Below are positions 1-11,100 of a stretch of 64,000 nucleotides of DNA, piece by piece (within the stretch, counting starts at the first letter, position 1; the number at the start of each line of letters is the position of its first letter). A model generated the notes under the pieces. The model saw only the letters and a program-made list of their open reading frames with translations. It had not been told where the DNA came from and did not search any database. The DNA is from Isochrysis galbana (lineage: Eukaryota; Haptophyta; Isochrysidales; Isochrysidaceae). Location: positions 1,529,398-1,593,397 of the forward strand of contig CM030931.1 of assembly GCA_018136815.1 (NCBI GenBank). Direction: 5' to 3'. Position numbers and translations under genes: made by a program.

Positions 1-3000
1 CAACGCCGAAGCAACTCAATTCGAGACTCCCAAGTAGCTTCAGAACGAGGATAGCCGCGCCATTTGACGAGATACTTGAATGAAACTCCATCGCCCTTGC
101 GATCGAGTAACTCTTCGACCAAATACTCATCTCCAGCGAGCGGAGACGAATCGGTGACGGTAAAGTACGGACGAAGATTGGAAATGTGAACTTCATCCTT
201 GACTTGACGATTTTCGAGATCGCGTAGACGGTAGCGAGTAGCCGAGATGGCTTCTTCTACTCGGTAAGGACCGGAGTAGAGGTATTGAAGTTTGTTGGCG
301 TGGCCAGGGATTCGACGACAAACTCTGTCTCCTTGTTTGAAGGTAACACCGAGTTTAGACTTTTGAGAGGCGGAGCGCATCGATTCGCGTTGGGCTTCTT
401 GAGTACTTTCGAGGGCGGAACGCCACGACTCGAGAAGCTTCTTATTGAGCTCGGTGGCGTAAATGACGGCATCGGACGGAGGCCTAGATGGAAGCAACTC
501 GAGAACAGGAGCAGGGTCAGCAAGTTGAGCTGGAAGACGAAGCTCCCGACCAAACAAGATAGCCGCGGGTGACTTGGGTACGACGCGACCGGCGGTCGCT
601 CGCATAGACATGAGAAGAAACGGAAGGTGATCGACCCAATGGGCGCCGCCTTCATTGGAGACTCGAGTCATCGTGAGGAGAGTTTGTTGAGCTCTTTCCA
701 CTAGCCCTACGCCTTCGTGGCGATAGGCTTCAGTAGTGCTCAAGTCCGTGCCGGTCGCTTTGAGAATTAGGTCCACTAATCGAGAGCAAAGATTCGAGCC
801 GGCGTCGGTTCGAAGTTGGCGAGGGACTCCATAACGAGATACGATGAGACGCATGAAGACGTCTAGACATTTCGCGGACGAGGGGTTACCGTTGCAAGGC
901 TCAGCTTCAATCCAACGAGAGAGAGAATCGACGAAAACAATCAGCTTGTCAAAACCGGAGCGGCCGGATACGAAATCGTGAGTGGGAGCCATCGAAAGAA
1001 TATCGCAATAGACGACGTCGAAAGGATAGGATCCGATAGAAAGACCGGATGGATGGGCGAGCGGTCGCGGTAACGGTTTGCCAAGAGTGCATTCGTGGCA
1101 CTCTCGAACGTATTCCGATACAGAGGCGGACAAGCCAGGCCAGTACACTCGAGTACGAAGTAGGGTAGACATCCTTGTCGCACCTGGGTGACCAAGGTGG
1201 TCATGGTAGGCGCGGAGGTACGTGTCACGAAGGGACTCCGGAATGTACAAACGAAGAGGAGCCTCTTCCGCTTCTGAGGAGCGGTAGTAGAGTAGGCCAT
1301 CGCGAAGGAGGAATCGGGAACTTTTCTTCGACGACGAGCTAGAGTCAATCGAAGAGGAAGCTTTCGGAAGGATCGACTCGACTTCAGAAAGGATCGAGCT
1401 GGCGAGATCGTCGGTAGAGAGCGCTTGACGTAATTCGTCGGCATGAGGCACGCCCACATCGAGATACGAGGAGGTAATCGACTCCGAAGATTCCGATGCT
1501 TGACGAGCGAGCCTATCGCTTGCTTGTTGGCGGCGAGCGGTGAGGGTGGATGAAGTAACCGCGGCGGCGACTATGTCGTGAATTTCGGAAGAATCGAAAG
1601 AATGGACGTCACTCTCCTCGAGATGGAGAGGATCGTGATCGGGCTCGAGAGCAACTAGGCGGGATAAGCCGTCGGCGTCCCAGTGAGTGACTCCAGGTTT
1701 GTGCACGACGTCGAATCGATATTCGGCTAGCTTCAGGACCCATCGCATGAGGCGCGAGGCTGGACCACCGGTGACTTGATCTTTCATCGTGTGAAGCCAG
1801 CGCAAAGCTGAATGGTCTACGACGAGGGTGAAGTGGCGACCCCAAAGATAAGGCCTCCAATTTCGGATCGATTCTAGCGCTGCTAGAAGTTCGATTTCAG
1901 TGACTGTCCAATGGCGCTCAGCCGGACTCAAGCTACGACCGTAGTATGCAACGACGCGCTCTCTCCCTTCGTCGTCTTTTTGGGCGAGGACGCCGGCGAT
2001 GCCGAGCTTGCTAGCACCGTCGGTTTTAACGAGGAAAGGACGGTCGTCTCGAGGAGGTGCGAGTACGGGTTCTTCACAGATAGCTTGCTTGAGATCTTCG
2101 ATAGCCTGGCGACAGGCTTCTGTTTGCGACTCGACCGGGACATCGCACCCTTTCCGCGTGAGAGCGGTTAACGGCGCTGCACGGATCGCAAAACGGCGTA
2201 TAAAACGGCGGTAGTACGAGCACAGTCCAAGGAAAGAACGGACGGCTTCGATAGAGTTGATTTGGGTAGGGTCGATTTTCGAGACGGCTTCCACTTTCTT
2301 GGGATCCATCCGAAGACCTTCACGCGAAACAACGTGGCCGAGATATTCAGCCGAGGTGGCAAAGAAAACGCATTTCGACATCTTGCAAGTGAGGCCCGCC
2401 CAGATGAGACGTTCCAAGACAAGATCAAGACGGTGTAACATTTGTTGGAATGACGACTCTTCCCTGGCCTGCAGCGAGTCACCTACGCCTGTCGACCAGG
2501 CGCCGACATCATCCAAGTATGGCATACAAATCTCCCATGCCAGCCCACCGAGAACGGCGTCCATGAGGCGGCACATATACGAGGGACCGGATTGAACACC
2601 AAAAGGCAAGTAATTGAACTCGTACTTGCCGCGATGAGTAGTGAACGCGGTGATATGTTTATCGGACTCTTTGATCGGTATACCCCAGAAACCAGATGCC
2701 AGGTCCAGGGTGCAAAGGAATAGAGAATCAAGGTTGCCTTGGCCGGACGACAATCGGTCGATGGCTTCTACCGTGAGGGGAAGAGGGCTGTCCTCTAGAC
2801 GAAGCTTGGAGTTGACGTCGCGATAATCTACGCAGAAACGTACGGAGCCATCCTTCTTAGTGACTAACACGACTCGAGAGGCCCACGACGAATTTGATTT
2901 CCTAATGATGCCCGCGGACTCCATCTTGCAAACTTCGTCCTCTATGATCTTCTCACCCTCTCGTCCAACTCTAGACGGTGCGTGGCGGTGAGCTTCGGCT

Positions 3001-3902
3001 CCAGGGTTGAGCGGTAGCTCTACCTCCATCACGTGAGTGTGATTCGGGTTGGTCGGATCAATTGCGAAAGCAGCGATACGTCGGGCCAGTAGACGACGAA
3101 CTTGTTCACGTTGGGGCATCGAGAGACGGCCCTCGGGGTCGATCTTGGCTGCCTCGAGGAGCTTGCGTTGGTCCTCGTTGAGCGACTCAATCACATCCGG
3201 CGAGTTATTGTCACCGACGCGGTGATAAGTTCCAGCGTGAATCTTGAATCGAACCTGTAGCGAAGCTACAGGATGGAACGACGGAAGGTGTAGTGGTTTG
3301 GGGTCAGTATTGGCCACCGTAACCGCGATGGTGTGGTCGGATTTCGGCCTCTCTACTTGAGGGATGACGAGCGGAGAGCTGTCAATAGTCTCGCGTGTAG
3401 GGAGTCGGTCCACGAGCATGGCGCAGTCTTCGTGTTCTCGAAGAGCTAGCGGAATTCGGACGTGAAACGTCGCCCGATGATAGGCCGGGATCGTGATAGG
3501 TTCATGGGTATATAGGAGGTACTCGGAGCCACAAGACGCCGGCGCTTTGGCGGCAAACTCATCGGCCGTGTTGAAGAGCGGCTCGGAGACTAGCTGGTTG
3601 TCGTTTTCGGCGGCTTGCGGCCCTCGGAAGAAGTCAGTCGTGATTGGGTTCGCGGAGGTCGGACAGACCTGTGCACAAGTCATGCTGATAGGGACCACCG
3701 CTATCGGTGACGTCGAGACGCGAAAGATCGGCGGAGCGTCGGGGCTTGGACTGCCGTCAACCTCAAGAGAAGCCACCGTGGATGGAGCACCGAGTGAGAT
3801 AGAGCCTTCCGCGCTGTCGGAGGCGAGCTGAATCGAAGCGGCGTGCGTAGCTAAGAAGTCGTTCCCGAGCAGCAGCATCGGGTTGCCTTCAATCACCATG
3901 AA
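1..3902 (-). CDS. Pol polyprotein, C-terminal part (RT, RNase H, integrase, chromodomain) of a Ty3/gypsy chromovirus
   Basis: Read on the minus strand this is one open frame from 3902 down to base 1, continuing off the left edge. In order it shows the protease tail (LLLGNDFLATH, near 3850-3900), a linker, a reverse transcriptase with RFCVDYRDVN (about 2815-2845) and the catalytic YLDD box (2508-2519), a Ty3-type RNase H (KTDGASKLGIAGVLAQ near 2000; the VVDHSALRWLH segment near 1800), an integrase with an H-H-C-C zinc site (HLGHPG near 1190, ECHEC near 1100) and a DDE core (CDILS, RTDAGSN, VERAQQ), and at 1-130 a chromodomain (FKYLVKWRGYPRSEATWE). Known for the family: RT and RNase H copy the RNA, integrase inserts the cDNA, and a C-terminal chromodomain guides integration to marked chromatin. 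No stop interrupts the parts I translated, so the element looks young. The upstream join is scrambled by the 340-bp duplication. Confidence 0.93.
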
Positions 3903-4582
3903 CGTATGACGAAAGAGAAATCCACCGACGGAGAAAACGATTCGAGCCTTGCCTCGCGTGATAAGAGGTAGGCCGTCCGGACCGTGAAGCGGTGTCACTA
4001 CGGCTTGCGGCAGCCGCTCGACGCATGCGTCGTTGGGTAGGCTGGACAAGAGGGAAGTGGTCACGACCGACGGGCCAGCTCCGGTGTCAGCGAGTGTGCT
4101 GTTGACCGTGAGGGCGGAGTCGGCTAAGATTACTCCTTCTTTGCCGGCAGCCTCGCCGGAGCGGCAGACCATTAGATCTCGAACATATAGACAATGCCTT
4201 GGGTAGGCAGATGGTAGGGTATCCACGACGCTCTCCGGCCGGCGTATGACGAAAGAGAAATCCACCGACGGAGAAAACGATTCGAGCCTTGCCTCGCGTG
4301 ATAAGAGGTAGGCCGTCCGGACCGTGAAGCGGTGTCACTACGGCTTGCGGCAGCCGCTCGACGCATGCGTCGTTGGGTAGGCTGGACAAGAGGGAAGTGG
4401 TCACGACCGACGGGCCAGCTCCGGTGTCAGCGAGTGTGCTGTTGACCGTGAGGGCGGAGTCGGCTAAGATTACTCCTTCTTTGCCGGCAGCCTCGCCGGA
4501 GCGGCAGACCATTAGATCTCGAACATATAGACAATGCCTTGGGTAGGCAGATGGTAGGGTATCCACGACGCTCTCCGGCCGG
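3903..4582. repeat. 340-bp direct tandem duplication inside pol (3903-4242 and 4243-4582)
   Basis: The sequence starting CGTATGACGAAAGAG at 3903 restarts at 4243 and is essentially identical for 340 bp. It covers the aspartic protease core; the DTG box appears at about 4081-4089 and again at 4421-4429. Because 340 is not a multiple of three, it throws the polyprotein out of frame and creates the false stop at 4087. Contig 2 begins with the same 15 bases at 8186. Removing one unit restores a continuous reading frame into RT, so I read it as a join artefact rather than biology. Confidence 0.9.
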
Positions 4583-7500
4583 TGCGCGGTCACGTGTGCA
4601 ATGGTGTCGGACAGGGACGGGGTTGGTCGCCAGCGTCGTTGCTCGGGTGAATTCGTCGTCAAACTGGTCGTCGTCTCTTCGGGTACTCCGACTGCCGCTA
4701 TCGTGGCAGAGGGCCTAGAGGGGTCGTCCTCGTTGGTAGCGGTACAGGGTGATAGCTTGGGACTAGTGTAGCCCAGGCCTCTCTTGTCGGTGGGGTGCCT
4801 CGGGTGGTCGGACATCTTTTCCCAATCTTTCTCGAGACGGGCTTGGGCTTCTGTCTTGGGTCTTCGAACTAATGAGGCTAGCTCTTCGGCGCGGATGCCT
4901 TTGGCTTCCACAAACTCGATTGGCGCTCGGACGGCAGCGGTAAGGTCGGATTCCTCGTCGGCGCCTCGTCCGGCTAGAGCTTGCGCTCTTATTTCGTCAG
5001 CGGTTTCGAGCGTGACGTTGGACCATTTCTGGTCCCCGTTCACTCCGAATGATTGCCATTGTTGGCGCCGCTTCCGGAGAGTCGTCGGCGTCGTCGGACG
5101 CGGCGAGCTCGCGCGTGCCGGAGGCGGGGCGGTCCATGGAGAGAATGGGTCGTGGAGTGTAGACTCGGAGGCGTGGAGTGGCGTGTCGTTGTCGTTGTTA
5201 TCGTGGGTTTCTTTTTGGTCTTCGTGGTTGTCTGACTCGGGAGTAGCTGGACGGGAAACAACGGGGTCGGAAGAAACTTCACTCGTTTCCCTCCCCCTCT
5301 CATAACGATGAAGAGCCGACCACGGCTCGTAGGCGGTAGCCTCGGTCGAGCTAAGTGAAGGCCGGTCCAATAGGCTGCACCGCGCGCAAGCGAGTAGCTC
5401 TAACGCGGACAATTTCTTCGTCGACGTCTGGTCTCGCTGTTGGCTCAAATGTCGAAGAAGAACCGGCATCCAATGGATCGCCATCGCTCCAGCTACACCG
5501 ACGTAGGTGCGGCTGCGAAGAGCGCCACGGTGCGGTGAAGGAGAGAGGTTAGCCATGGCCGACTCACGGCCATCCACGACGCAAGTTGGCTGGAGGGGCG
5601 GCAGCCCTTTGGTGAGGTACAACCCGGTGGCTTTCTGGTGTCCAGTGCCGTGCTCCCAGGGTTGGACGAATTGGGTCGGGGTCAACCCCCCGACTAAACG
5701 GCGAGCTTCCGCATGCATCCGAGGGTTCTCGACCGCTACAAACGGAGCAGTGGCGGAGGCCATTGACTTGAAGACGCGAGCGGCCGACTCAAGAGCGGCA
5801 CGACGTCCGGGTTCTTGGGAGAGCCATTGACTGCTGACAGCGGAGAGGTACGTGCAGGGCGGGTGGGCGATGACTAGGTCCCAACCTAGGTTTTGGACAT
5901 GAAGCGCGTCGCCTTGGAAGTGGGGCACGTAATCGATCTCGGAAGGATACAAATCGCACGTAGCTACATCAGCACCGGCGAGTAGGAACATGGAGGAGAC
6001 GACGCCGCTCGTCTCGCCAACGACGAGAACGCGTGGTGCGTGACAGCCAGACGTCAGCCCGTCTTGGACTCGTTGATTCATCTTCGTGAGCTCAGCGCAA
6101 AGCTCATCGAAGTGCTTGGGTAGCGCGGCGGCAGGCGAGGCTAGGGTGCCATTGCGAGGCCGGCGAAGCTCTTGGGCTGCCTCCGTGAGGTGCCGAGGTA
6201 ATACCACCGCAGAGCCGCTCGCTCGTGCACGAAGAGAGGCGAGAGCGTGGAGAGCGGGTGACGGGGTATCATCACGGGTGCCGACATCGGAGTTGTTTTG
6301 AGAGGAATCGAAGGACTGGATCGCGGACGCATTGATCGCTGCCACGCGCATGATGGTGGTGGCAGTGGTATCGAGAGGCAGGCAGTGCTCGGAGGCGGCG
6401 ACCGGTGGCCGCAGCGACGTAGGACGAATGGAAGAAGACTCGGATATCGACGACGTAGAGACGGGCTCGGAGGACGGGATGGACGAAGAAACTCGGAGAA
6501 GTGGGGTGTCGGACGGCGGCGACGGACGCCGCGGCCGCGAGACCACCGGTGAGAGACATGAAGGACATGGCTCAGGGACTCGGTTGGGCTGGCTCAATGG
6601 GCGTAGAAGCTCGGTTTGGGAGGCCGCCGTTCCTCGACGTGCAGAGGAGTTGTGGTCACTCTCCATGGTCACGTCGGAAGAGGAAACAGGCCAGGGATCG
6701 ACGTCGTTGCATTCTGTCGTCGGCGGGGTCGGCGCCGGCGAAAGAAGGGACGTGGCTGTCGTAGAAGCCGGCTGCGGGGAAGGCTGGGGCCAGGGTGGTG
6801 GCTCTGCGGCAGCGGCTGGCGTGGGTAGTGGCCGAAGAGGTTCTGCAATGCGAAGCATTCTTCGGAGGACTTGGCTCGGGCTAGCGGGTGGATGGACCGC
6901 TGAAATTACGGTGGATTCAGACTCGAATTCGGAAGACTCGGCGACTTGAGAGGGGCTAGGAGACGGCTGTTCAAGCTCCTCCAGGGCTCTCGGTTGATGG
7001 GGTGGCGTGGGAACGCCGGTGGTCGACCGCGGACTCCGCGGTGACGTTAATTTGTACTCGGACTCGGACTCGTCGTTTCTGGCGTGCTGGACGCCAATAA
7101 CAGGGCTAACTTTCGAAATGGGAACGGACGGGGCCGGCTCAAAGGTGAAGCCCCCTGGCGTCGCAACCGTCGGTGAGGACGAAGCTGAAGCTTGTGATGA
7201 CAATAGGGGCACGGTGGCCAGCACCGGTTGGCTCGGTGCGGCCGAAATCTCGGACTCGGTGACGGGCTTGATTACGCGGGCTCGGGATGCACTGTCTTGT
7301 GCGATTGGACTCGGACTCGGAACGGAAACGGAAGGGATCGGCTCGGCGGCGTGCAGCCTGCTGGAGTGGCAGGCCGGCTGCGGCGAGACTCGGAACGGTG
7401 GCTCGGACAAGGACACAGTGGCTGTCGTCGAGGGCTTCGGCGTCAGCTTGTGTTTGGACTCGATACGCGGTGGCTCGTGAAACGGGGCTCGGTTGTGGTT

Positions 7501-8085
7501 GGAATTCTGGAAGTGACCGGAGATTCCAAATGACTCAGACTCGGGGCGGGGAGGACCGAAGGTGAACACTCCCGCGGAAGGAGTGGTCGTCGGAGGCTCA
7601 GTGAGTGGCTGGAGCTCCGTTAATCCTGCGGTCGACCGCGTGGTAGGACTCGGTGACGTTGTAAACTCGGACTCGGACTCGGACTCGGACTCGGATGGCT
7701 CAGAACGGGGTTTGCTCAAAACAGGCTTGGACTCGGACTCGAAAGAAAGTGGGGAAGAACCGGAGAACTGCGCCTCCATCGTCGTAGTAATGGAGACTGG
7801 TGATACCGGTGATGACTGGACTGGGCTCAGACTCGTAGATGGGCTCGCGGTGGCGTAAGACGAAGAGGGTAATTCTGAACGTGACTTGGACTCGGACTCG
7901 TACTCGGGAGACGTTTTGTGGCTCGGACATGCGAAATTTGATTTGAAGGATTGAAGGTTGGATTGGGGCTGCGGCGGCTGGATTTTCGCAGACCGTGAGG
8001 TCTTGGACTGGGGATGCTTGAGGAGTGGCGGGGGTAGCGGTTGAGCGGCTTGAGTTGATAGAAGAGGCGTGACGGTTGACTTGGT
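4087..8085 (-). CDS. Pol polyprotein, N-terminal part: Ser/Glu/Pro-rich spacer, methyltransferase-like domain, aspartic protease (contig 1 copy)
   Basis: Minus-strand open frame entering from the N gap. The first 600 or so residues are low-complexity Ser/Pro/Glu, including (SE)n runs coded by an ACTCGG-type hexamer repeat near 7665-7695. Then comes a methyltransferase-like domain (about 6045-5440): VLVVGETSGVVSS, CDLYPSE, GDALHVQNLGWDLVIAHPPC, AVENPRMH, QPWEHGTGHQKATGLYL, and SRTYVGVAGAMAIHW. A basic linker follows, then a retroviral-type protease with LADTGAG (near 4420). This domain order, gag-MTase-PR-RT, is unusual. There is no ATG at the start of this frame, so it is expected to be made only as a gag fusion. 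The frame ends falsely at 4087 because of the 340-bp duplication. Domain borders are estimates. Confidence 0.85.
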   Translation of the reverse strand, partial: TKSTVTPLLSTQAAQPLPPPLLKHPQSKTSRSAKIQPPQPQSNLQSFKSNFACPSHKTSPEYESESKSRSELPSSSYATASPSTSLSPVQSSPVSPVSITTTMEAQFSGSSPLSFESESKPVLSKPRSEPSESESESESEFTTSPSPTTRSTAGLTELQPLTEPPTTTPSAGVFTFGPPRPESESFGISGHFQNSNHNRAPFHEPPRIESKHKLTPKPSTTATVSLSEPPFRVSPQPACHSSRLHAAEPIPSVSVPSPSPIAQDSASRARVIKPVTESEISAAPSQPVLATVPLLSSQASASSSPTVATPGGFTFEPAPSVPISKVSPVIGVQHARNDESESEYKLTSPRSPRSTTGVPTPPHQPRALEELEQPSPSPSQVAESSEFESESTVISAVHPPASPSQVLRRMLRIAEPLRPLPTPAAAAEPPPWPQPSPQPASTTATSLLSPAPTPPTTECNDVDPWPVSSSDVTMESDHNSSARRGTAASQTELLRPLSQPNRVPEPCPSCLSPVVSRPRRPSPPSDTPLLRVSSSIPSSEPVSTSSISESSSIRPTSLRPPVAASEHCLPLDTTATTIMRVAAINASAIQSFDSSQNNSDVGTRDDTPSPALHALASLRARASGSAVVLPRHLTEAAQELRRPRNGTLASPAAALPKHFDELCAELTKMNQRVQDGLTSGCHAPRVLVVGETSGVVSSMFLLAGADVATCDLYPSEIDYVPHFQGDALHVQNLGWDLVIAHPPCTYLSAVSSQWLSQEPGRRAALESAARVFKSMASATAPFVAVENPRMHAEARRLVGGLTPTQFVQPWEHGTGHQKATGLYLTKGLPPLQPTCVVDGRESAMANLSPSPHRGALRSRTYVGVAGAMAIHWMPVLLRHLSQQRDQTSTKKLSALELLACARCSLLDRPSLSSTEATAYEPWSALHRYERGRETSEVSSDPVVSRPATPESDNHEDQKETHDNNDNDTPLHASESTLHDPFSPWTAPPPARASSPRPTTPTTLRKRRQQWQSFGVNGDQKWSNVTLETADEIRAQALAGRGADEESDLTAAVRAPIEFVEAKGIRAEELASLVRRPKTEAQARLEKDWEKMSDHPRHPTDKRGLGYTSPKLSPCTATNEDDPSRPSATIAAVGVPEETTTSLTTNSPEQRRWRPTPSLSDTIAHVTAHRPESVVDTLPSAYPRHCLYVRDLMVCRSGEAAGKEGVILADSALTVNSTLADTGAGPSVVTTSLLSSLPNDACVERLPQAVVTPLHGPDGLPLITRGKARIVFSVGGFLFRHTPAGERRGYPTICLPKALSICSRSNGLPLRRGCRQRRSNLSRLRPHGQQHTR
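5440..6045 (-). other. Phage-type DNA cytosine methyltransferase-like domain within Pol (second copy at about 9383-9988)
   Basis: About 200 residues. Seen: a motif-I-like SAM loop (VVGETSGVVSSMFLLAGADVA), an acidic pair (CDLYPSE), a PPC catalytic-type box (5854-5862; Cys codon 5854-5856), AVENPRMH at the ENV position, and a tail QPWEHG..KATGLYL..LPPLQPT..SRTYVGVA. The block order and the HPPCTYL / QPW.HG..KAT / SRTY.G.A signature match small MTase-like proteins of phages and bacteria rather than eukaryotic DNMT1 or DNMT3. Inferred role: methylating element or host DNA, or binding SAM or DNA only. Activity cannot be judged from sequence; the usual FxGxG is replaced by VGETSG. Confidence 0.75.
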
Positions 8086-8185
8086 NNNNNNNNNNNNNNN
8101 NNNNNNNNNNNNNNNNNNNNNNNNNNNNNNNNNNNNNNNNNNNNNNNNNNNNNNNNNNNNNNNNNNNNNNNNNNNNNNNNNNNNN
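8086..8185. other. Assembly gap (100 N)
   Basis: Exactly 100 N, the usual placeholder for a gap of unknown size. The last 3.84 kb before the gap and the first 3.84 kb after it are the same sequence (offset 3943), so the two contigs overlap and were not merged. The 1406-residue reading frame that spans the N run is not a real protein. Confidence 0.98.
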
Positions 8186-11100
8186 CGTATGACGAAAGAG
8201 AAATCCACCGACGGAGAAAACGATTCGAGCCTTGCCTCGCGTGATAAGAGGTAGGCCGTCCGGCCATGAGCGGTGTCACTACGGCTTGCGGCAGCCGCTC
8301 GACGCATGCGTCGTTGGGTAGGCTGGACAAGAGGGAAGTGGTCACGACCGACGGGCCAGCTCCGGTGTCAGCGAGTGTGCTGTTGACCGTGAGGGCGAGT
8401 CGGCTAAGATTACTCCTTCTTTGCCGGCAGCCTCGCCGGAGCGGCAGACCATTAGATCTCGAACATATAGACAATGCCTTGGGTAGGCAGATGGTTAGGG
8501 TATCCACGACGCTCTCCGGCCGGTGCGCGGTCACGTGTGGCAATGGTGTCGGACCAGGGACGGGGTTGGTCGGCCAGCGTCGTTGCTCGGGTGAATTCGT
8601 CGTCAAACTGGTCGTCGTCTCTTCGGGTACTCCGACTGCCGCTATCGTGGCAGAGGGCCTAGAGGGGTCGTCCTCGTTGGTAGCGGTACAGGGTGATAGC
8701 TTGGGACTAGTGTAGCCCAGGCCTCTCTTGTCGGTGGGGTGCCTCGGGTGGTCGGACATCTTTTCCCAATCTTTCTCGAGACGGGCTTGGGCTTCTGTCT
8801 TGGGTCTTCGAACTAATGAGGCTAGCTCTTCGGCGCGGATGCCTTTGGCTTCCACAAACTCGATTGGCGCTCGGACGGCAGCGGTAAGGTCGGATTCCTC
8901 GTCGGCGCCTCGTCCGGCTAGAGCTTGCGCTCTTATTTCGTCAGCGGTTTCGAGCGTGACGTTGGACCATTTCTGGTCCCCGTTCACTCCGAATGATTGC
9001 CATTGTTGGCGCCGCTTCCGGAGAGTCGTCGGCGTCGTCGGACGCGGCGAGCTCGCGCGTGCCGGAGGCGGGGCGGTCCATGGAGAGAATGGGTCGTGGA
9101 GTGTAGACTCGAGGCGTGGAGTGGCGTGTCGTTGTCGTTGTTATCGTGGGTTTCTTTTTGGTCTTCGTGGTTGTCTGACTCGGGAGTAGCTGGACGGGAA
9201 ACAACGGGGTCGGAAGAAACTTCACTCGTTTCCCTCCCCCTCTCATAACGATGAAGAGCCGACCACGGCTCGTAGGCGGTAGCCTCGGTCGAGCTAAGTG
9301 AAGGCCGGTCCAATAGGCTGCACCGCGCGCAAGCGAGTAGCTCTAACGCGGACAATTTCTTCGTCGACGTCTGGTCTCGCTGTTGGCTCAAATGTCGAAG
9401 AAGAACCGGCATCCAATGGATCGCCATCGCTCCAGCTACACCGACGTAGGTGCGGCTGCGAAGAGCGCCACGGTGCGGTGAAGGAGAGAGGTTAGCCATG
9501 GCCGACTCACGGCCATCCACGACGCAAGTTGGCTGGAGGGGCGGCAGCCCTTTGGTGAGGTACAACCCGGTGGCTTTCTGGTGTCCAGTGCCGTGCTCCC
9601 AGGGTTGGACGAATTGGGTCGGGGTCAACCCCCCGACTAAACGGCGAGCTTCCGCATGCATCCGAGGGTTCTCGACCGCTACAAACGGAGCAGTGGCGGA
9701 GGCCATTGACTTGAAGACGCGAGCGGCCGACTCAAGAGCGGCACGACGTCCGGGTTCTTGGGAGAGCCATTGACTGCTGACAGCGGAGAGGTACGTGCAG
9801 GGCGGGTGGGCGATGACTAGGTCCCAACCTAGGTTTTGGACATGAAGCGCGTCGCCTTGGAAGTGGGGCACGTAATCGATCTCGGAAGGATACAAATCGC
9901 ACGTAGCTACATCAGCACCGGCGAGTAGGAACATGGAGGAGACGACGCCGCTCGTCTCGCCAACGACGAGAACGCGTGGTGCGTGACAGCCAGACGTCAG
10001 CCCGTCTTGGACTCGTTGATTCATCTTCGTGAGCTCAGCGCAAAGCTCATCGAAGTGCTTGGGTAGCGCGGCGGCAGGCGAGGCTAGGGTGCCATTGCGA
10101 GGCCGGCGAAGCTCTTGGGCTGCCTCCGTGAGGTGCCGAGGTAATACCACCGCAGAGCCGCTCGCTCGTGCACGAAGAGAGGCGAGAGCGTGGAGAGCGG
10201 GTGACGGGGTATCATCACGGGTGCCGACATCGGAGTTGTTTTGAGAGGAATCGAAGGACTGGATCGCGGACGCATTGATCGCTGCCACGCGCATGATGGT
10301 GGTGGCAGTGGTATCGAGAGGCAGGCAGTGCTCGGAGGCGGCGACCGGTGGCCGCAGCGACGTAGGACGAATGGAAGAAGACTCGGATATCGACGACGTA
10401 GAGACGGGCTCGGAGGACGGGATGGACGAAGAAACTCGGAGAAGTGGGGTGTCGGACGGCGGCGACGGACGCCGCGGCCGCGAGACCACCGGTGAGAGAC
10501 ATGAAGGACATGGCTCAGGGACTCGGTTGGGCTGGCTCAATGGGCGTAGAAGCTCGGTTTGGGAGGCCGCCGTTCCTCGACGTGCAGAGGAGTTGTGGTC
10601 ACTCTCCATGGTCACGTCGGAAGAGGAAACAGGCCAGGGATCGACGTCGTTGCATTCTGTCGTCGGCGGGGTCGGCGCCGGCGAAAGAAGGGACGTGGCT
10701 GTCGTAGAAGCCGGCTGCGGGGAAGGCTGGGGCCAGGGTGGTGGCTCTGCGGCAGCGGCTGGCGTGGGTAGTGGCCGAAGAGGTTCTGCAATGCGAAGCA
10801 TTCTTCGGAGGACTTGGCTCGGGCTAGCGGGTGGATGGACCGCTGAAATTACGGTGGATTCAGACTCGAATTCGGAAGACTCGGCGACTTGAGAGGGGCT
10901 AGGAGACGGCTGTTCAAGCTCCTCCAGGGCTCTCGGTTGATGGGGTGGCGTGGGAACGCCGGTGGTCGACCGCGGACTCCGCGGTGACGTTAATTTGTAC
11001 TCGGACTCGGACTCGTCGTTTCTGGCGTGCTGGACGCCAATAACAGGGCTAACTTTCGAAATGGGAACGGACGGGGCCGGCTCAAAGGTGAAGCCCCCTG

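Noticed and set aside
6298..7858. Plus-strand frames of 84-205 residues, rich in Asp/Ser/Gly
   Set aside because: They are antisense shadows of the Ser/Glu-rich Pol spacer and recur identically in the second copy.
4087..8307. A 1406-residue frame starting right of the N gap and crossing it
   Set aside because: It reads through 100 placeholder N between overlapping contigs; its first 40 residues are duplicated protease sequence out of frame.
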